DNA of 64,000 nt, from the NCBI GenBank assembly GCA_000231825.2, contig JH720312.1, forward strand, positions 186,001-250,000, in the 5' to 3' direction. The notes under the pieces were generated by a model. The model was not told the DNA's origin. It saw nothing but the letters and a program-made list of their open reading frames with translations, and made no database searches. The first letter of the stretch is position 1; each line of letters opens with the position of its first letter. Below are positions 38,098 to 48,500 of the stretch, one piece after another. The stretch is from Tetrahymena elliotti 4EA (taxonomy: Eukaryota > Ciliophora > Oligohymenophorea > Hymenostomatida > Tetrahymenidae). Made by a program: the position numbers and the translations under genes.

Positions 38098-38977
38098 TTT
38101 TAAATGTGTTTTCAAAATGTTTATTATGCTATATTTTGTTAATTAAAGATTAATTATTAAATCTTAACTTCAGATTTTTGAAAGATAATTTTTATTAGCT
38201 AAGTTTATGAATAATATCTACATATTTAGGGAAAACCATTCCTTTAATCAGATTTGGATAAACCATTTGCTGAATAGATAAAGAATTTTCTAAAACAAAA
38301 ATAGAAAGAAAATTTAGGTTTTAACTATCATAGAGAAAATAAATCTTATTCATATATTAAGTAAACAAAAAGCTGAATCATTATAAAATTGTGAGATAAG
38401 AAAAGTCTACACTCACTTCGTATTTCTAGTATCAAAATTTAGAAAATACTTATTAAATTCATATAATAATAGAATTCCACAAATATTTAATTTATTTATT
38501 TTAAACCTAAACCAATAAAAAAAATTCGATTTAGTTTAAAAAATTTAAATATCTCTAAAACTGAGAAATAGCAAATAAACCTTTTAGATTTAAATGAACG
38601 TTTTCAAATAGTTAATATGTTCTTGAACAATCAAATAATTGATTTTCTACCATACTTCAAAAAAATAAATTTTCTACCGTACTTCAAAAAAAATTAATTT
38701 TGGATAAATTTATTTTCCAACTCCAAAAAAAATTTGAAATTTTGAGAAACAAATTATTTTTTTGAAAAATGGAAACAAGTTGATATTCACAAAAATTTCA
38801 GTTTATTTCATGATTTGGTTTTTATTAACTTTATTTGAAAGTTTTGATTATAAAAAATAATATGAAATGAAAGCTAAAATGCAAATAAATAAAATAAATT
38901 TTTGCATGAAGAAAAATACTAAGTTTAGTATTTTAAAACAGTTTTGTTTTTTTTAAATTGATACAATTTTATGTACC
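38098..38977. other. Spacer between duplicated units, with short tandem repeat
   Basis: AT-rich. The right part (from about 38810) matches the flank found left of the tRNA position in the other units. A short tandem repeat at 38642-38696 is listed separately. Confidence 0.5.
38642..38696. repeat. Tandem repeat, two ~27-bp copies
   Basis: ATTTTCTACC(A/G)TACTTCAAAA is repeated twice head to tail, differing at one base and in A-tract length. No function is apparent. Confidence 0.75.
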
Positions 38978-39050
38978 GCCCGCCTAGCTCAGTCGGTAGA
39001 GCGCAAGACTCTTAATCTTGTGGTCGTGGGTTCGAGCCCCACGGCGGGCT
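38978..39050 (+). tRNA. tRNA-Lys (anticodon CTT)
   Basis: 73 bases that fold as a complete cloverleaf. The acceptor stem GCCCGCC pairs with GGCGGGC, the D arm contains AGCTCAGTCGGTAGAGC, the anticodon stem CAAGA/TCTTG encloses loop CTCTTAA (anticodon CTT, reading AAG), and the T arm is GTGGGTTCGAGCCCCAC. There is no intron. Internal RNA polymerase III promoter elements are visible as A box TAGCTCAGTCGG (38985-38996) and B box GGTTCGAGCCC (39029-39039). The discriminator base is T, whereas eukaryotic tRNA-Lys usually has G or A, which is odd. CCA is not encoded, as expected. A broken copy is at 36171-36230. Confidence 0.97.
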
Positions 39051-39053
39051 AAC

Positions 39054-39058
39054 TTTTT
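39054..39058 (+). terminator. RNA polymerase III terminator of tRNA-Lys
   Basis: Run of five T starting four bases after the tRNA 3' end, the standard stop signal for polymerase III. The same run follows the tRNA pseudogene in unit 2. Confidence 0.8.
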
Positions 39059-39089
39059 AATTTATAATTATTTGTTTTATGATTTTTTA

Positions 39090-40907
39090 TCATGAATGTG
39101 AACTAAAAGATTTTCCTGTTGAACCTGGTTTACCAGCATGTTTGCTATGTTAAGATTATTATTGGTTTTAAGAAGACCCACTATCTTATTTTGCACTATT
39201 TCCTCCTGAACCTCCAGGGTGATATCCATTTCCTATTCCCCTACCTGATGAATATTCATTTTCATCACTATTCATTTAATTGCTACTTGTGCCAGGCTAT
39301 ATTTATTAAAATTCATTTGAAAAGCCAATTAAAATAGGGTTATTTTTGATCTTTAATTATTCTTCTGCTAAATCATATTCAGGTGTCATCATAATCTTTT
39401 TTTTCTATTCAACTGAAGATATATTTTATTAAATTAGAGGCCACTTAAAACTAGGTAATATATCATTTTATTAAAGAATTTGATGATTCAATCTAATATG
39501 TTCATTGTTTGAATCAAAAAATTCTTATCCATATAAAGCTTTTCTTAGATTAGATTGCTATTTAGTTGTTATCAATGAAACTTCAATAGGGCCCTCATCA
39601 TTTTAATTTCTTTAAATATAATATGGTACTACAGAACTACCTGTTCCTATGATAGGGTTTAGATCTTCTCTAAGAAGAATGCTGCAAGGCTTTCCCTAAA
39701 CAACCCAGCAACTTATTGTTATATATCTGTTTTTATGCAAGTCACTCTCCATAAATTTCTAAAAAATAGGTTTATGAACATAATTGTAATAAGAATCAAT
39801 TAAAAAATATTTGAAAAAGTTATAATTATTAGAATAATTTATAAATTCTCCTTCTCTTGCATATTTTTATTTAGATAGCTAAATTAGATCCTATTCTAAA
39901 GGCGATAAGCTTGACTAAATCAAATGGGGATTATTAGGAAACATTTAATAAAGAAGTGCACTGATTGCCTTATTAGACATAACAATCTTCCAAGGTGGTT
40001 CAATAATGGTTTAGCTTTTGATATTGTAAAACTTAGGATCAGTAAAGTAGTTCCTTGTTGTTTCTGAAGCTAGCCACTCAAAAGGATATTATCTCCAAAT
40101 AATACTTTTTTCAAAATTATCATTCTTTAGCTCATTTTCTATGACATCATCTATCTATTCAATATTTTAAGCATCTATTTAAGCCTTTAAAAATGGTTAC
40201 AAAATAGATTGGAGATAATTATATGTACATGAGTCCTCAAAATCTTAATTTTTGAACATTATGAGCTTTTTTTTATTATTTTTTTATAAAACAGTTTTAA
40301 AACCTTCAGTTATTTAATTTGATAGATTATTAAACTAAAGGAGTTAAAATTCTTCAGCCCATATTTTTTAGGCAGGCCCAGCTTCTATTATTCCTGATGG
40401 TGTATCTCCATTTACCTCTAGGAAATATAAATCCCCTTATGTACCTAAAAGAAAATCATATCTTGCTAAGAGATCTGGCTATCTATTTTACCAAGAATTT
40501 CTTATAATAGGGATCATATCTTAAGGAATATCAAAAACATTTTGTAAAACTTCATCATCTTTAATTGCTTCGTCAGTAGCTTGTAAACACATGTTATGGA
40601 GTTCATGAGTAGCTTCAACTATCTATTTGAATTTTTTTTCTGAGATTTTATATCCAGCACCATCTATCCAATAATTATCATAGGAAAATCCTATATTCAA
40701 AAACCCCTTCCATTTAACTCCATCAATGTTAAAGAAATCAAATTTAATATTTTAAAAATTTTCTTATAAATCCTTCAATGGTTCAAATTCCACTCTTTAT
40801 AAGTCTTCATTTTTATCTGTATATTTATTTACTACTTTTCTTCTTAAATGGGAAGCTATAAAATCAGCAACTATTATTCCTGCACCCGCTAAAACAAACT
40901 TTTACAT
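39090..40907 (-). CDS. Glutathionylspermidine-synthase-like ATP-grasp ligase, copy 3
   Basis: One frame of 606 codons (605 aa), start ATG at 40907. Family landmarks: GFSYDNYWIDGAGYKIS (residues ~70-90), LLARYDF with Arg149 and Asp151, FLEVNGDTPSG with Glu164 and Asn166, IIEPPWKIVMSNKAISALLY with the SNK lysine, QKYAREGEF, and CWVVQGKPCSILLRED with a conserved Arg. In bacterial GspS the corresponding Arg, Asp, Glu, Asn and Lys bind Mg-ATP and glutathione, so this copy looks catalytically complete. It lacks the amidase domain. The N-terminus MQKFVLAGAGIIVADFIASH is hydrophobic, followed by LRRK, as in a signal anchor. The last ~70 residues are a G/S/N/Q-rich tail (GGSGGNSAKQDSGSSQNQQQ). It is very similar to copy 2, so duplication was recent. 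Confidence 0.88.
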
Positions 40908-42111
40908 TCTTCAATAAAGCTTTCAAAACGTTTAATTTTTTTTTGTTTTGAAAATTAATGAGAAAAAAGCAAATCTTAACCTCAGATTTTTGATAATAAT
41001 TTTTTATTAGCTCAGTTAGAAAGATATCTATCTATAATTGAAGCGCTATTTAATCAGATTCAAAAAAAAAACAATTACTGATCATAATAGATTAAGATTT
41101 TTCTAAAATAGAAATTGAAAGAAAATTTAGGTTTTATCTATCACTTCAAAAATAAATATTGGCATTAATAAACTAAAAATAGATCTATATGAAACTGTGA
41201 AATAGATAGGAACATTCTACACTTAGACTAATAATTTTAATTTTCTCAATTTTTATGAAAATTTATTCAATAAACAAACTCATATAATAGGATTCCAACA
41301 CAAATACTTACTTTATTTATTTTAAATCAAAAAAACAATAAATCAACTTTTAAATTCATAAAAATTTTAATACTTGAGTAAAAACCTTCACTTTAGTTGA
41401 AATAAATGAGGTAATATATATATATAAAAACTATATTCTTTTTTGTGAAACTATTTTGAAAATATCTGCATGATAATAATGCTTAATTGTGAAATAATTA
41501 TTATACAATCTAAGTTAAAGTAAAATTGTATACTACTTATAATTTTTTTATTCAAATTTGTCTATCCCCTAAAAATTACATATCAAATAAGTTTTAAGAT
41601 CATTTGATAAAATTATTGTTAATTAAATTAGATTTAGATTAGCTACTTTAATTTAGTGTAAAAATTAAAGATAGTTAGTTACATGTTCAAGATTAAAAAC
41701 CTAATAAAATCCTTAATGAGATTGAATGGCTCTAAGATTGCTAATTAAAAAAACTTCATTTTATGTTTTATCAGAAAATCAAAATATTGATTTTGCTCAA
41801 AATTTTTTAATATTTACTGAGTTTTTTTAAGAACCAATAATTGTAATAAGACTAAAAAACAAATTATTATTTCAAAAGAAGAAATATTATTAAACTTAAA
41901 TTTTGGTGAATGTAAGGTTGAAGCAAATTTATAAATACTTTTTTTATATATTTTTTAAGCAAAATTTTATAAATCGGAACCTCATAAAAACTACATAAAA
42001 GAAATTATGTGTTTTGAATTTTTTTTACTTGGATTAATGGATTTATTTGCTTCAATACATAAATCATATAAAGTTTACTTAATTTTTTTTATTATATTAG
42101 ATTTTTATTTT
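40908..42111. other. Intergenic spacer, 1.2 kb
   Basis: The promoter side of ligase copy 3 lies at the left end. No gene, RNA or clear repeat was seen in the rest. Confidence 0.5.
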
Positions 42112-42762
42112 TCAGAAAGCTTGAGCTGGTCTAACTTTAGCACATGTTCCAGGGCATAAATTGTTACGGCTGCAAGTTTAAGGAATATCAATAGAACCGA
42201 AGTCAGTTCTGAAAGAGTTTAAAAGATAATTTTACTAATAGTTTGATCTAGCAAGATAAAGTAATTGTCTTTGAGTAGGTTCTTCTTCAGTGGTTTCATA
42301 GTAGTAATTAGGACTGGCTTCGTTGGGACCTTCATAAATAACCCACTTATAAGCAGGAACTCCAAAGTAAGTAGTATTACCCAAGAAAACAGGATCAATG
42401 AACCATTAAGGTTTTAATACACCACATCCATCATTTTCTCCACAGCAATAACAACATTCTTAGGTATCAGGATAGTAAATGTATCTATCTCCACTGACAA
42501 TAATTTATTCACATTAGAGTGAATCAGTATGTAAAGCCTTACAAAGAGAATCGTATTAACCATTTGATCTTGCTAAACGAGTGGTTCCTTAAGTGTAGTC
42601 ATAGAAATAAGTACCAACATTTCTATGAAGAGTGTTAGTAACATTCCAAGTTTCAACAAAATCTGAAGTAAATCTATCAGGCCAAACAGGAGGTAAAGGT
42701 TGTTAAGTTTATTAGCATTAACAAATGACTAAAATGAGAGAGAGTAAAAGATATTTTTACAT
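42112..42762 (-). CDS. Secreted ependymin-like protein, copy 2 (inverted paralog)
   Basis: 216 aa, single exon, start ATG at 42762. The signal peptide (MQKYLLLSLILVICQC) is followed by PLPPVWPDRFTSDFVETWN. The body parallels the gene at 31239: GTYFYDYTQGTTRLARSNG, CCYCCGENDGCGVLKPQWF, AYKWVIYEGPN and a terminal CPGTCAKV. All cysteines of the CCYCC cluster and the C-terminal pair are kept, so disulfides are likely. Ependymin-like/LolA-like fold is an inference from strand pattern. It lies on the opposite strand and about 10 kb from its paralog, with the ligase array between them. Confidence 0.87.
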
Positions 42763-44104
42763 TTATGCTTAAAAAGTTGGTATATTAATATTGAATGAAT
42801 ATTTATTAATTATAGAGTGAGATTGATAGTCTAGTTCCAAGATTATTTAATTGAACTATAAAAAAGAATTGTTTTTTATTGTTATATTTCTAATTCTTTT
42901 ATAATGTATTGCTTTTAAATAATATTGTTAGAAACACTTTATCTAAATTGTAAGTAATTTTTATTATAAAAAATATTATTTAATTGATGTTTTCTTTAGT
43001 TTTAAAAAAAGTATTTCTTCAAGTATGCTTTAGGAAAATAGAAAAGCCTTTATTTTTAAATGGCCATTTCATCAAATATGATAAATTTATTTATATCTAC
43101 AATCATTTCTTCAGAATTAAAATCTCAATTATGTTTATCCATTTCTAAAGATAAAATGTAATCATTCTTAATGAATACCTAAAATGTAAATATCAATTTT
43201 CGAACAATCTAGATTATGCATGAAAGATCCTAATTTATTCCAGAAAAAAAAGAAACAAACTTTCATTCTCAAACATAATTTCTTTTTCTAAAACAAATAG
43301 ATATTTTTATGAAAATTTAACACAAAAAAAAGTGCGTAAGATGAAAATATTTTAGAAAAAAGCATATCTAAAAAAATTAAGATTAATAAAAATGAAATCT
43401 TGAGGCAAAGTAGATTTTTTATCTAGATCATAGATTCTCAAACATTATTATTTTTCTAAAAAAATTGTTATTTTATTGAATACTTAACACAAAAAAATGT
43501 ACTTAAGATGAAACTATTGTTGAAAAATGAGGTTAATAAAAATATCTGCATAAGGTGAAATTAGAAAAAATGAAATTTGGAGGTAAAGTAGATTTTTCAA
43601 GCTGGTTAGTCTTTCTTTTATATAAAAATTATTTTTATAATAATGATTAATCTAATAGTGAAAAAAAATAAAAATTGCAAATCAAATTTAATTTAGCTCA
43701 ATCTTACTTCAATCCATTTACCTTTTATAAATAATAAATAATTATGATCTTACATTTTTGGCTTTAAAATTTTTAATTAGCCTCACATTTTAAAATATTT
43801 ACTTGCCTATTGTTGGCTTGAATAAGAATTTAATTAATTTTGTTATAATTAGGAACTCTATTGATTTGCTAACAAAAATTTTACTTAAATCTGATCCAAA
43901 GATTATACATTTAAAACTGTTTTATTGAGGTATTAATAACTTTTCTTTATTTTATCTCAAATTAACTTGATAAAAAAATCAATCAAAATGAAAATTTGCC
44001 ATATGTCATATTTAGGTAAATAAAATAGGATATTTTAATTAAAAACTTGATTCCATTTTTGAAAATAAAAGATTAATCTTAAAAATTATACTATGAGCTT
44101 GTAA
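42763..44104. other. Intergenic spacer, 1.3 kb, with direct repeat
   Basis: No gene seen. The middle holds an imperfect direct repeat (43265-43601), listed separately. Confidence 0.5.
43265..43601. repeat. Imperfect direct repeat, two ~168-bp copies
   Basis: 43265-43433 and 43434-43601 share the same order of blocks: ATTCTCAAACAT, then AACACAAAAAAA(A)GT(G/A)C(G/T)TAAGATGAAA, then AAAATGAAAT-TTGAGG-AAAGTAGATTTTT. Divergence is moderate with small gaps. It is noncoding in either frame; origin unknown. Confidence 0.7.
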
Positions 44105-45135
44105 ATGAAAAAAACAATTTATTAACCAAGATAATCTACATAAGAGCGTCTGAGAATTGAATCACAGAATTTAGTTGGACATTAGCTCAGATAATTTATT
44201 AACAAAGAAGCAAATAATGTATTTTAAATTAATTAATTAATTGCATATAATTAATCATTTTGAATAGGGAACAAATGTAAAAGACATAGAAAAAGCTACA
44301 AAAAAATCGAGAGCTACCATATACAGAATTAAAGATAATGTGCAAACAAAAGGTAACTCAAATAATTTATACCAAATCCATTATAAAAAAATATATAATT
44401 TTATTTAGATAAAGGAAGAAGGCTAATGTACACCAATTAAGAAAGATTTTAAATACTTAATCTCTATCTTGAAAAATCTACTTTTAAAGCTAAAAAAATT
44501 GAATTTGTAAATCTACTCCGATAGTAGATTGAAAAAAAATAATTTAAAAAAACAACAAAAATATATGAAGAATATAAAAGATCCTAACAAATTTACTAGA
44601 TGCTGCAAGAATAATTAAAAGAATAAATTAAATTACATAACAGTCATTTTTAAGTTGATGAAAACTGCTTGAAATAATTTTTATAAATCTTGGTTGAGGA
44701 AAAAATTGAATGTAAAATAAACTTCAAAACAAATTAATTAGTGTTTCAAGATGAAAACATAATTCAGTAGTTTTTGTATGGAAAATTATTTTCCTACCCT
44801 TAGTTAATTCCAACTTATGATTATTAAAGCGACTACTAAGCAGATAATTTTAACAAACTAGGTATTTATTTTTTGTTCGAATATTTTAAAACAAATTTTG
44901 ATATTTATTTAATTTTTAAAATTAGAGGATGAAAATCAAATCTCTGCAACAAACTATTTTAATCTCTCAACCTTTTAAGAAAATTAAAATTAATATAACT
45001 CAATCTTTTATGAAGATTAAAATTAATATATTTAAAGCTATTAAGAAGATTCAATTTAATATATCTAAAGCTTTTAAGAAGATTAGAATAAATATGAAAA
45101 TAAAATGTATGAAGAATAAACTGAATTGGATATGA
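44105..45135 (+). CDS. Bipartite helix-turn-helix protein, family copy C
   Basis: Exons 44105-44218, 44268-44352 (85 nt, the same length as in copy A), 44409-44862 and 44928-45135 give 286 aa. Intron 1 lies just before a glycine as in A and B; intron 2 is phase 1 as in A. The helix-turn-helix is GTNVKDIEKATKKSRATIYRI. The linker DKGRRLMY leads to a second helical part (TNQERFQILNLYLEKSTFKA). The core then continues to LIPTYELLKRLLSRQ. The 3' end is ambiguous: using the AG at 44924-44925 would end the protein at TGA 44930-44932 (219 aa, close to copy A), while the AG at 44926-44927 adds a K/I-rich repeated tail. Sequence-specific DNA binding is inferred. No transposase catalytic domain is present. 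Confidence 0.6.
44980..45105. repeat. Short tandem repeat (about 33-bp units) at the end of copy C
   Basis: AAGAAGATTAAAATTAATAT and variants (AAGAAGATTCAATTTAATAT, AAGAAGATTAGAATAAATAT) recur about every 33 bases, roughly three to four units. It is open in two frames, K/I/N-rich or E/Q/Y-rich, so its coding frame cannot be fixed by eye. Confidence 0.6.
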
Positions 45136-45527
45136 ATTTCTCATATTTATAATAAGATGATTAGAACTATTATTGAGGAACATTTTAGCTGGTAAACAAG
45201 AAGGCAAACAAGTACTTTGAGCTATATAAAGTGTGAAATATGGCAAAAAGTTAAACATTAAAATAAGTATTCATAATTTTAAAAAAGCAAAGTAAAAAAA
45301 TTATTAAAAACTCAAATCATATTCTGCAAATTAAAAAATTCATTTGATAATAAATATAAATTTTTTAGAATCCTTGCTTTCAATATTACCAAGTATTTAT
45401 TTTAAGATGAGATAAATAATAATTTAAATTTGTAATTATAAATTCATATGCATAATAACATTTTATTTATATTTTTATATAACTATTAGTTTTAAAAATC
45501 ATTTAGTTTTTCTCATTTTCTTTTAGT
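45136..45527. other. Convergent intergenic spacer
   Basis: AT-rich sequence between the 3' ends of copy C (plus) and the cysteine-rich gene (minus). No further feature was seen. Confidence 0.5.
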
Positions 45528-48500
45528 TCACTTTTCCCTTTTTTAGTTTTTTAATTTATAATAAATAAAAATTATTTTGATTAATTTCAATTACTTCAAC
45601 CAAGATGCCACTAAATCACTATATAATATTTTTGAAGCTACCTTTTTAGATTTTGACCATGTAACTGGAGGTCTTGAGATAATATTTTTTGTATAGAAAT
45701 ACTGGATTCCATTGAAAATAATTTAAAATACTCCAATATCAAAACAAAAAGCATATAAATAAAGGAATGACCAATCTCTATCTTGTGAATAGTTAATTAC
45801 AGATAATTCAGGAAGGAAAAACCAAAAAAGTTTAAACATGATTAAAATCACAATTAAAGTGAATACTATTGCTGCTGCTCTTGGTAATTATTTTGAAATA
45901 AATCTAGAAACATTTAATACCATACCAGATAATATGTGCAAAGCAATGACAAAACTAAACACCACATAATACTAATTCTATTGTTTTTAAAAAATTATTA
46001 ATTTAATAAAAAAATATTTTTATTTTTACTGGCATAGTTCTTGATGTAATCCAAAGGAGAAGTATCGTTTTTGCATAAAAAATTAATGCTCTAAGTGGTC
46101 TTATCAAATACTTATCATATCTAATCAGAATGTTGAAAATCTAAAAGAAATTCTTTAAAATAAAAGTCATTAACAAACTTTAAATAAAAAGAAAAAAGTG
46201 ATTCTTTTACTAAATAGAAAAAGAACAGGTTTTTGTTCAAGCTAAACTCAAAGTTTTCTTTTTTCTTTACTTCTGAAGGAATAATCATAGCTGTTTTAAC
46301 AGTTCCTCCAACAGTAGGTTTTCTTTGTAATTTTCTTATGGAGCTTATGTTAGTGTTACTCTAGTAGAAACTTATAAATTAATTTGTTCCCATACCGCTT
46401 TTTAGAAGCTAAGAGTTTTTTCTAGGAGTAGGAGAGTTTTTTTCTATATTAAATGTATTAATAGATGATCTTTCATCGTGTTAAGTATGTCTATTTTCAT
46501 CTTTATTTAATAAAGTATTATATTAAGTGCCTGAAGGAGAAATATTTTCTTAAGGCATTAATTCTTGTAAGATTATTGTATTAGGTCTCTTTCTTCTTGC
46601 TTATTTTTAGAAGCTATTTTTACTAGGCATATGAGAATTATTTGTGATATTGTAAATATTTTCATTATTAGTTTTATCAGGAGATGGAGTTTCGTTCAAA
46701 TTTTTGAGATCTTCCTTATCTTCATTTGATTCCTCTAAAATTTCATCTAATTATTTGCACTTGTAATCTCTATAGAATCCAAAAAAGAATGCAAAAGTAG
46801 AATAAATGCTCTGTCCTACAAAAATCCAGTAAATGATCTTAGATTCTTGCTAATAAACTTCTACTTTTTCCCAAACGAAACAACTTTCATCAGTTTCTCC
46901 TATTGATATTTTTTTTAAATTATTTTCTTTATTTAATTTTATTTTAAAGAAATAAATTATTTACCATTGCAAAGTTTGCATCCATAGTAACAATTTTTAC
47001 AAATATTTATTATCTATTAAGAAGAATTAGAATCTTATGATTGTGCTATTGCTGTGCTTTCAAAAGTTCCATCAGGACACTACTAGAGGCACTGACTTTG
47101 ATATAGATATAAATTCGATATGCATGTTAAACACGTACTAGGATTTACCTTGTCACATGTAGCACAAGTTGGATCACACTATAAACATTTTCCTCTTAAA
47201 TCTGAACCAAAATAACCTGAAGGACAAATTTTAACACAAGTTCCATTGTATAAATACATTCCACTAACACATTTAGTACAGTTGCTACTAGTTCCTCCAT
47301 TACAAAGGAAGCAATTAGAGTTGCATTACTAACATGAATTAGATGTAGCATCTCCATAATAATTATCAGGACATTATTCAAGACAAACATACCCTAATTG
47401 ATATCTTCCACTACCACATGAAAAACATTGGCTTTCTAGTGCACCTGTACAAGTTAAGCAAGAAGCATGACAAGGACTGCATATATTAGGCTAAGTTACA
47501 GGGAAATATCCAGACTTGCATGTAGCTTGGCATTCTCCTTCAATTAGATATGTTCCATTAGGACATTCTGTACACTAGTTTGGCTAAGTTCCAGTGCAGT
47601 TTTAACAAGATGAATCACACTATACACATTTCTGAGTAGTTAAGTCTGCAAAAAATGAAGATGGGCAATATGAAACACATGTGAAGTTTGTTGGATCTAA
47701 GAATCTATTTTCAAATTACAAATCATAAATTAAATTTAAATTAAAAGGGAGAGATTTGTTAAAATTTTAATATTTTTTTAAAATGATTGAAATACAAAAA
47801 AAAATTTTATTGTTCAAAATTTATTAAATTTTAATGAAAAAATTTTTCTCTTAAGCCAAATAAAGGCTATTTGTATTGAACAAAAAAAATAACTAATTTA
47901 TTTTATAAGTAAAAATAAAATTAATATTTTCTTCCTCGTTTAATTAACTTAAACTTACCTATTTCCAGAACAGGTTTAGCAGTTATCTGCCAATGGACCA
48001 TAACAAGTTTTGCATGTCGCCTAGCAGATTTCACATTAATTTGAATTATTATCCATATAATATCCATCAAGGCAAGTTGGTACACATTAGTTATTGTTCA
48101 AATATTTGCCAGATCCACAAGATAAACACATATTATCACCTGAACTAGCACATGTTTTACATGTTTTATCACAAGATTTACAACTTAAGCTCATAATATC
48201 ATTATAAAATCCATCTGGGCATTTTAAAAAGCAAGAACCAGAATAAAAGAACCTTCCTATTAATAAAATATACTCTTTAAATTTGAAGAATAAAAAATTT
48301 ATAAATACCATTTTAGCATGTCACACAAGCAGTAGATACGCTATCAGTGCATTAAGCACAAGTGTAATAGCAATTATTGCAAACTTGATTTACATTATCA
48401 GGGTATGTTCCATCTGGGCACTTTAACAAGCATTATCCATTACTTAAATATCTTCCAACAGCACATTTTGTACATGAAGTACTGTTACCATCAGTACATT

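Larger units (their letters stand above)
38810..40907. repeat. Segmental duplication unit 3 (intact ligase, intact tRNA-Lys)
   Basis: Contains the noncoding flank, a complete tRNA-Lys on plus, and the intact ligase on minus whose stop codon is 39 bases beyond the tRNA. It probably represents the ancestral arrangement because nothing in it is broken. Confidence 0.75.

Noticed and set aside
47196..47390. Minus-strand standard-code frame beginning MFVLNNVLIII
   Set aside because: It is an out-of-frame shadow of the cysteine repeats; the real frame contains the regular CxxC pattern.
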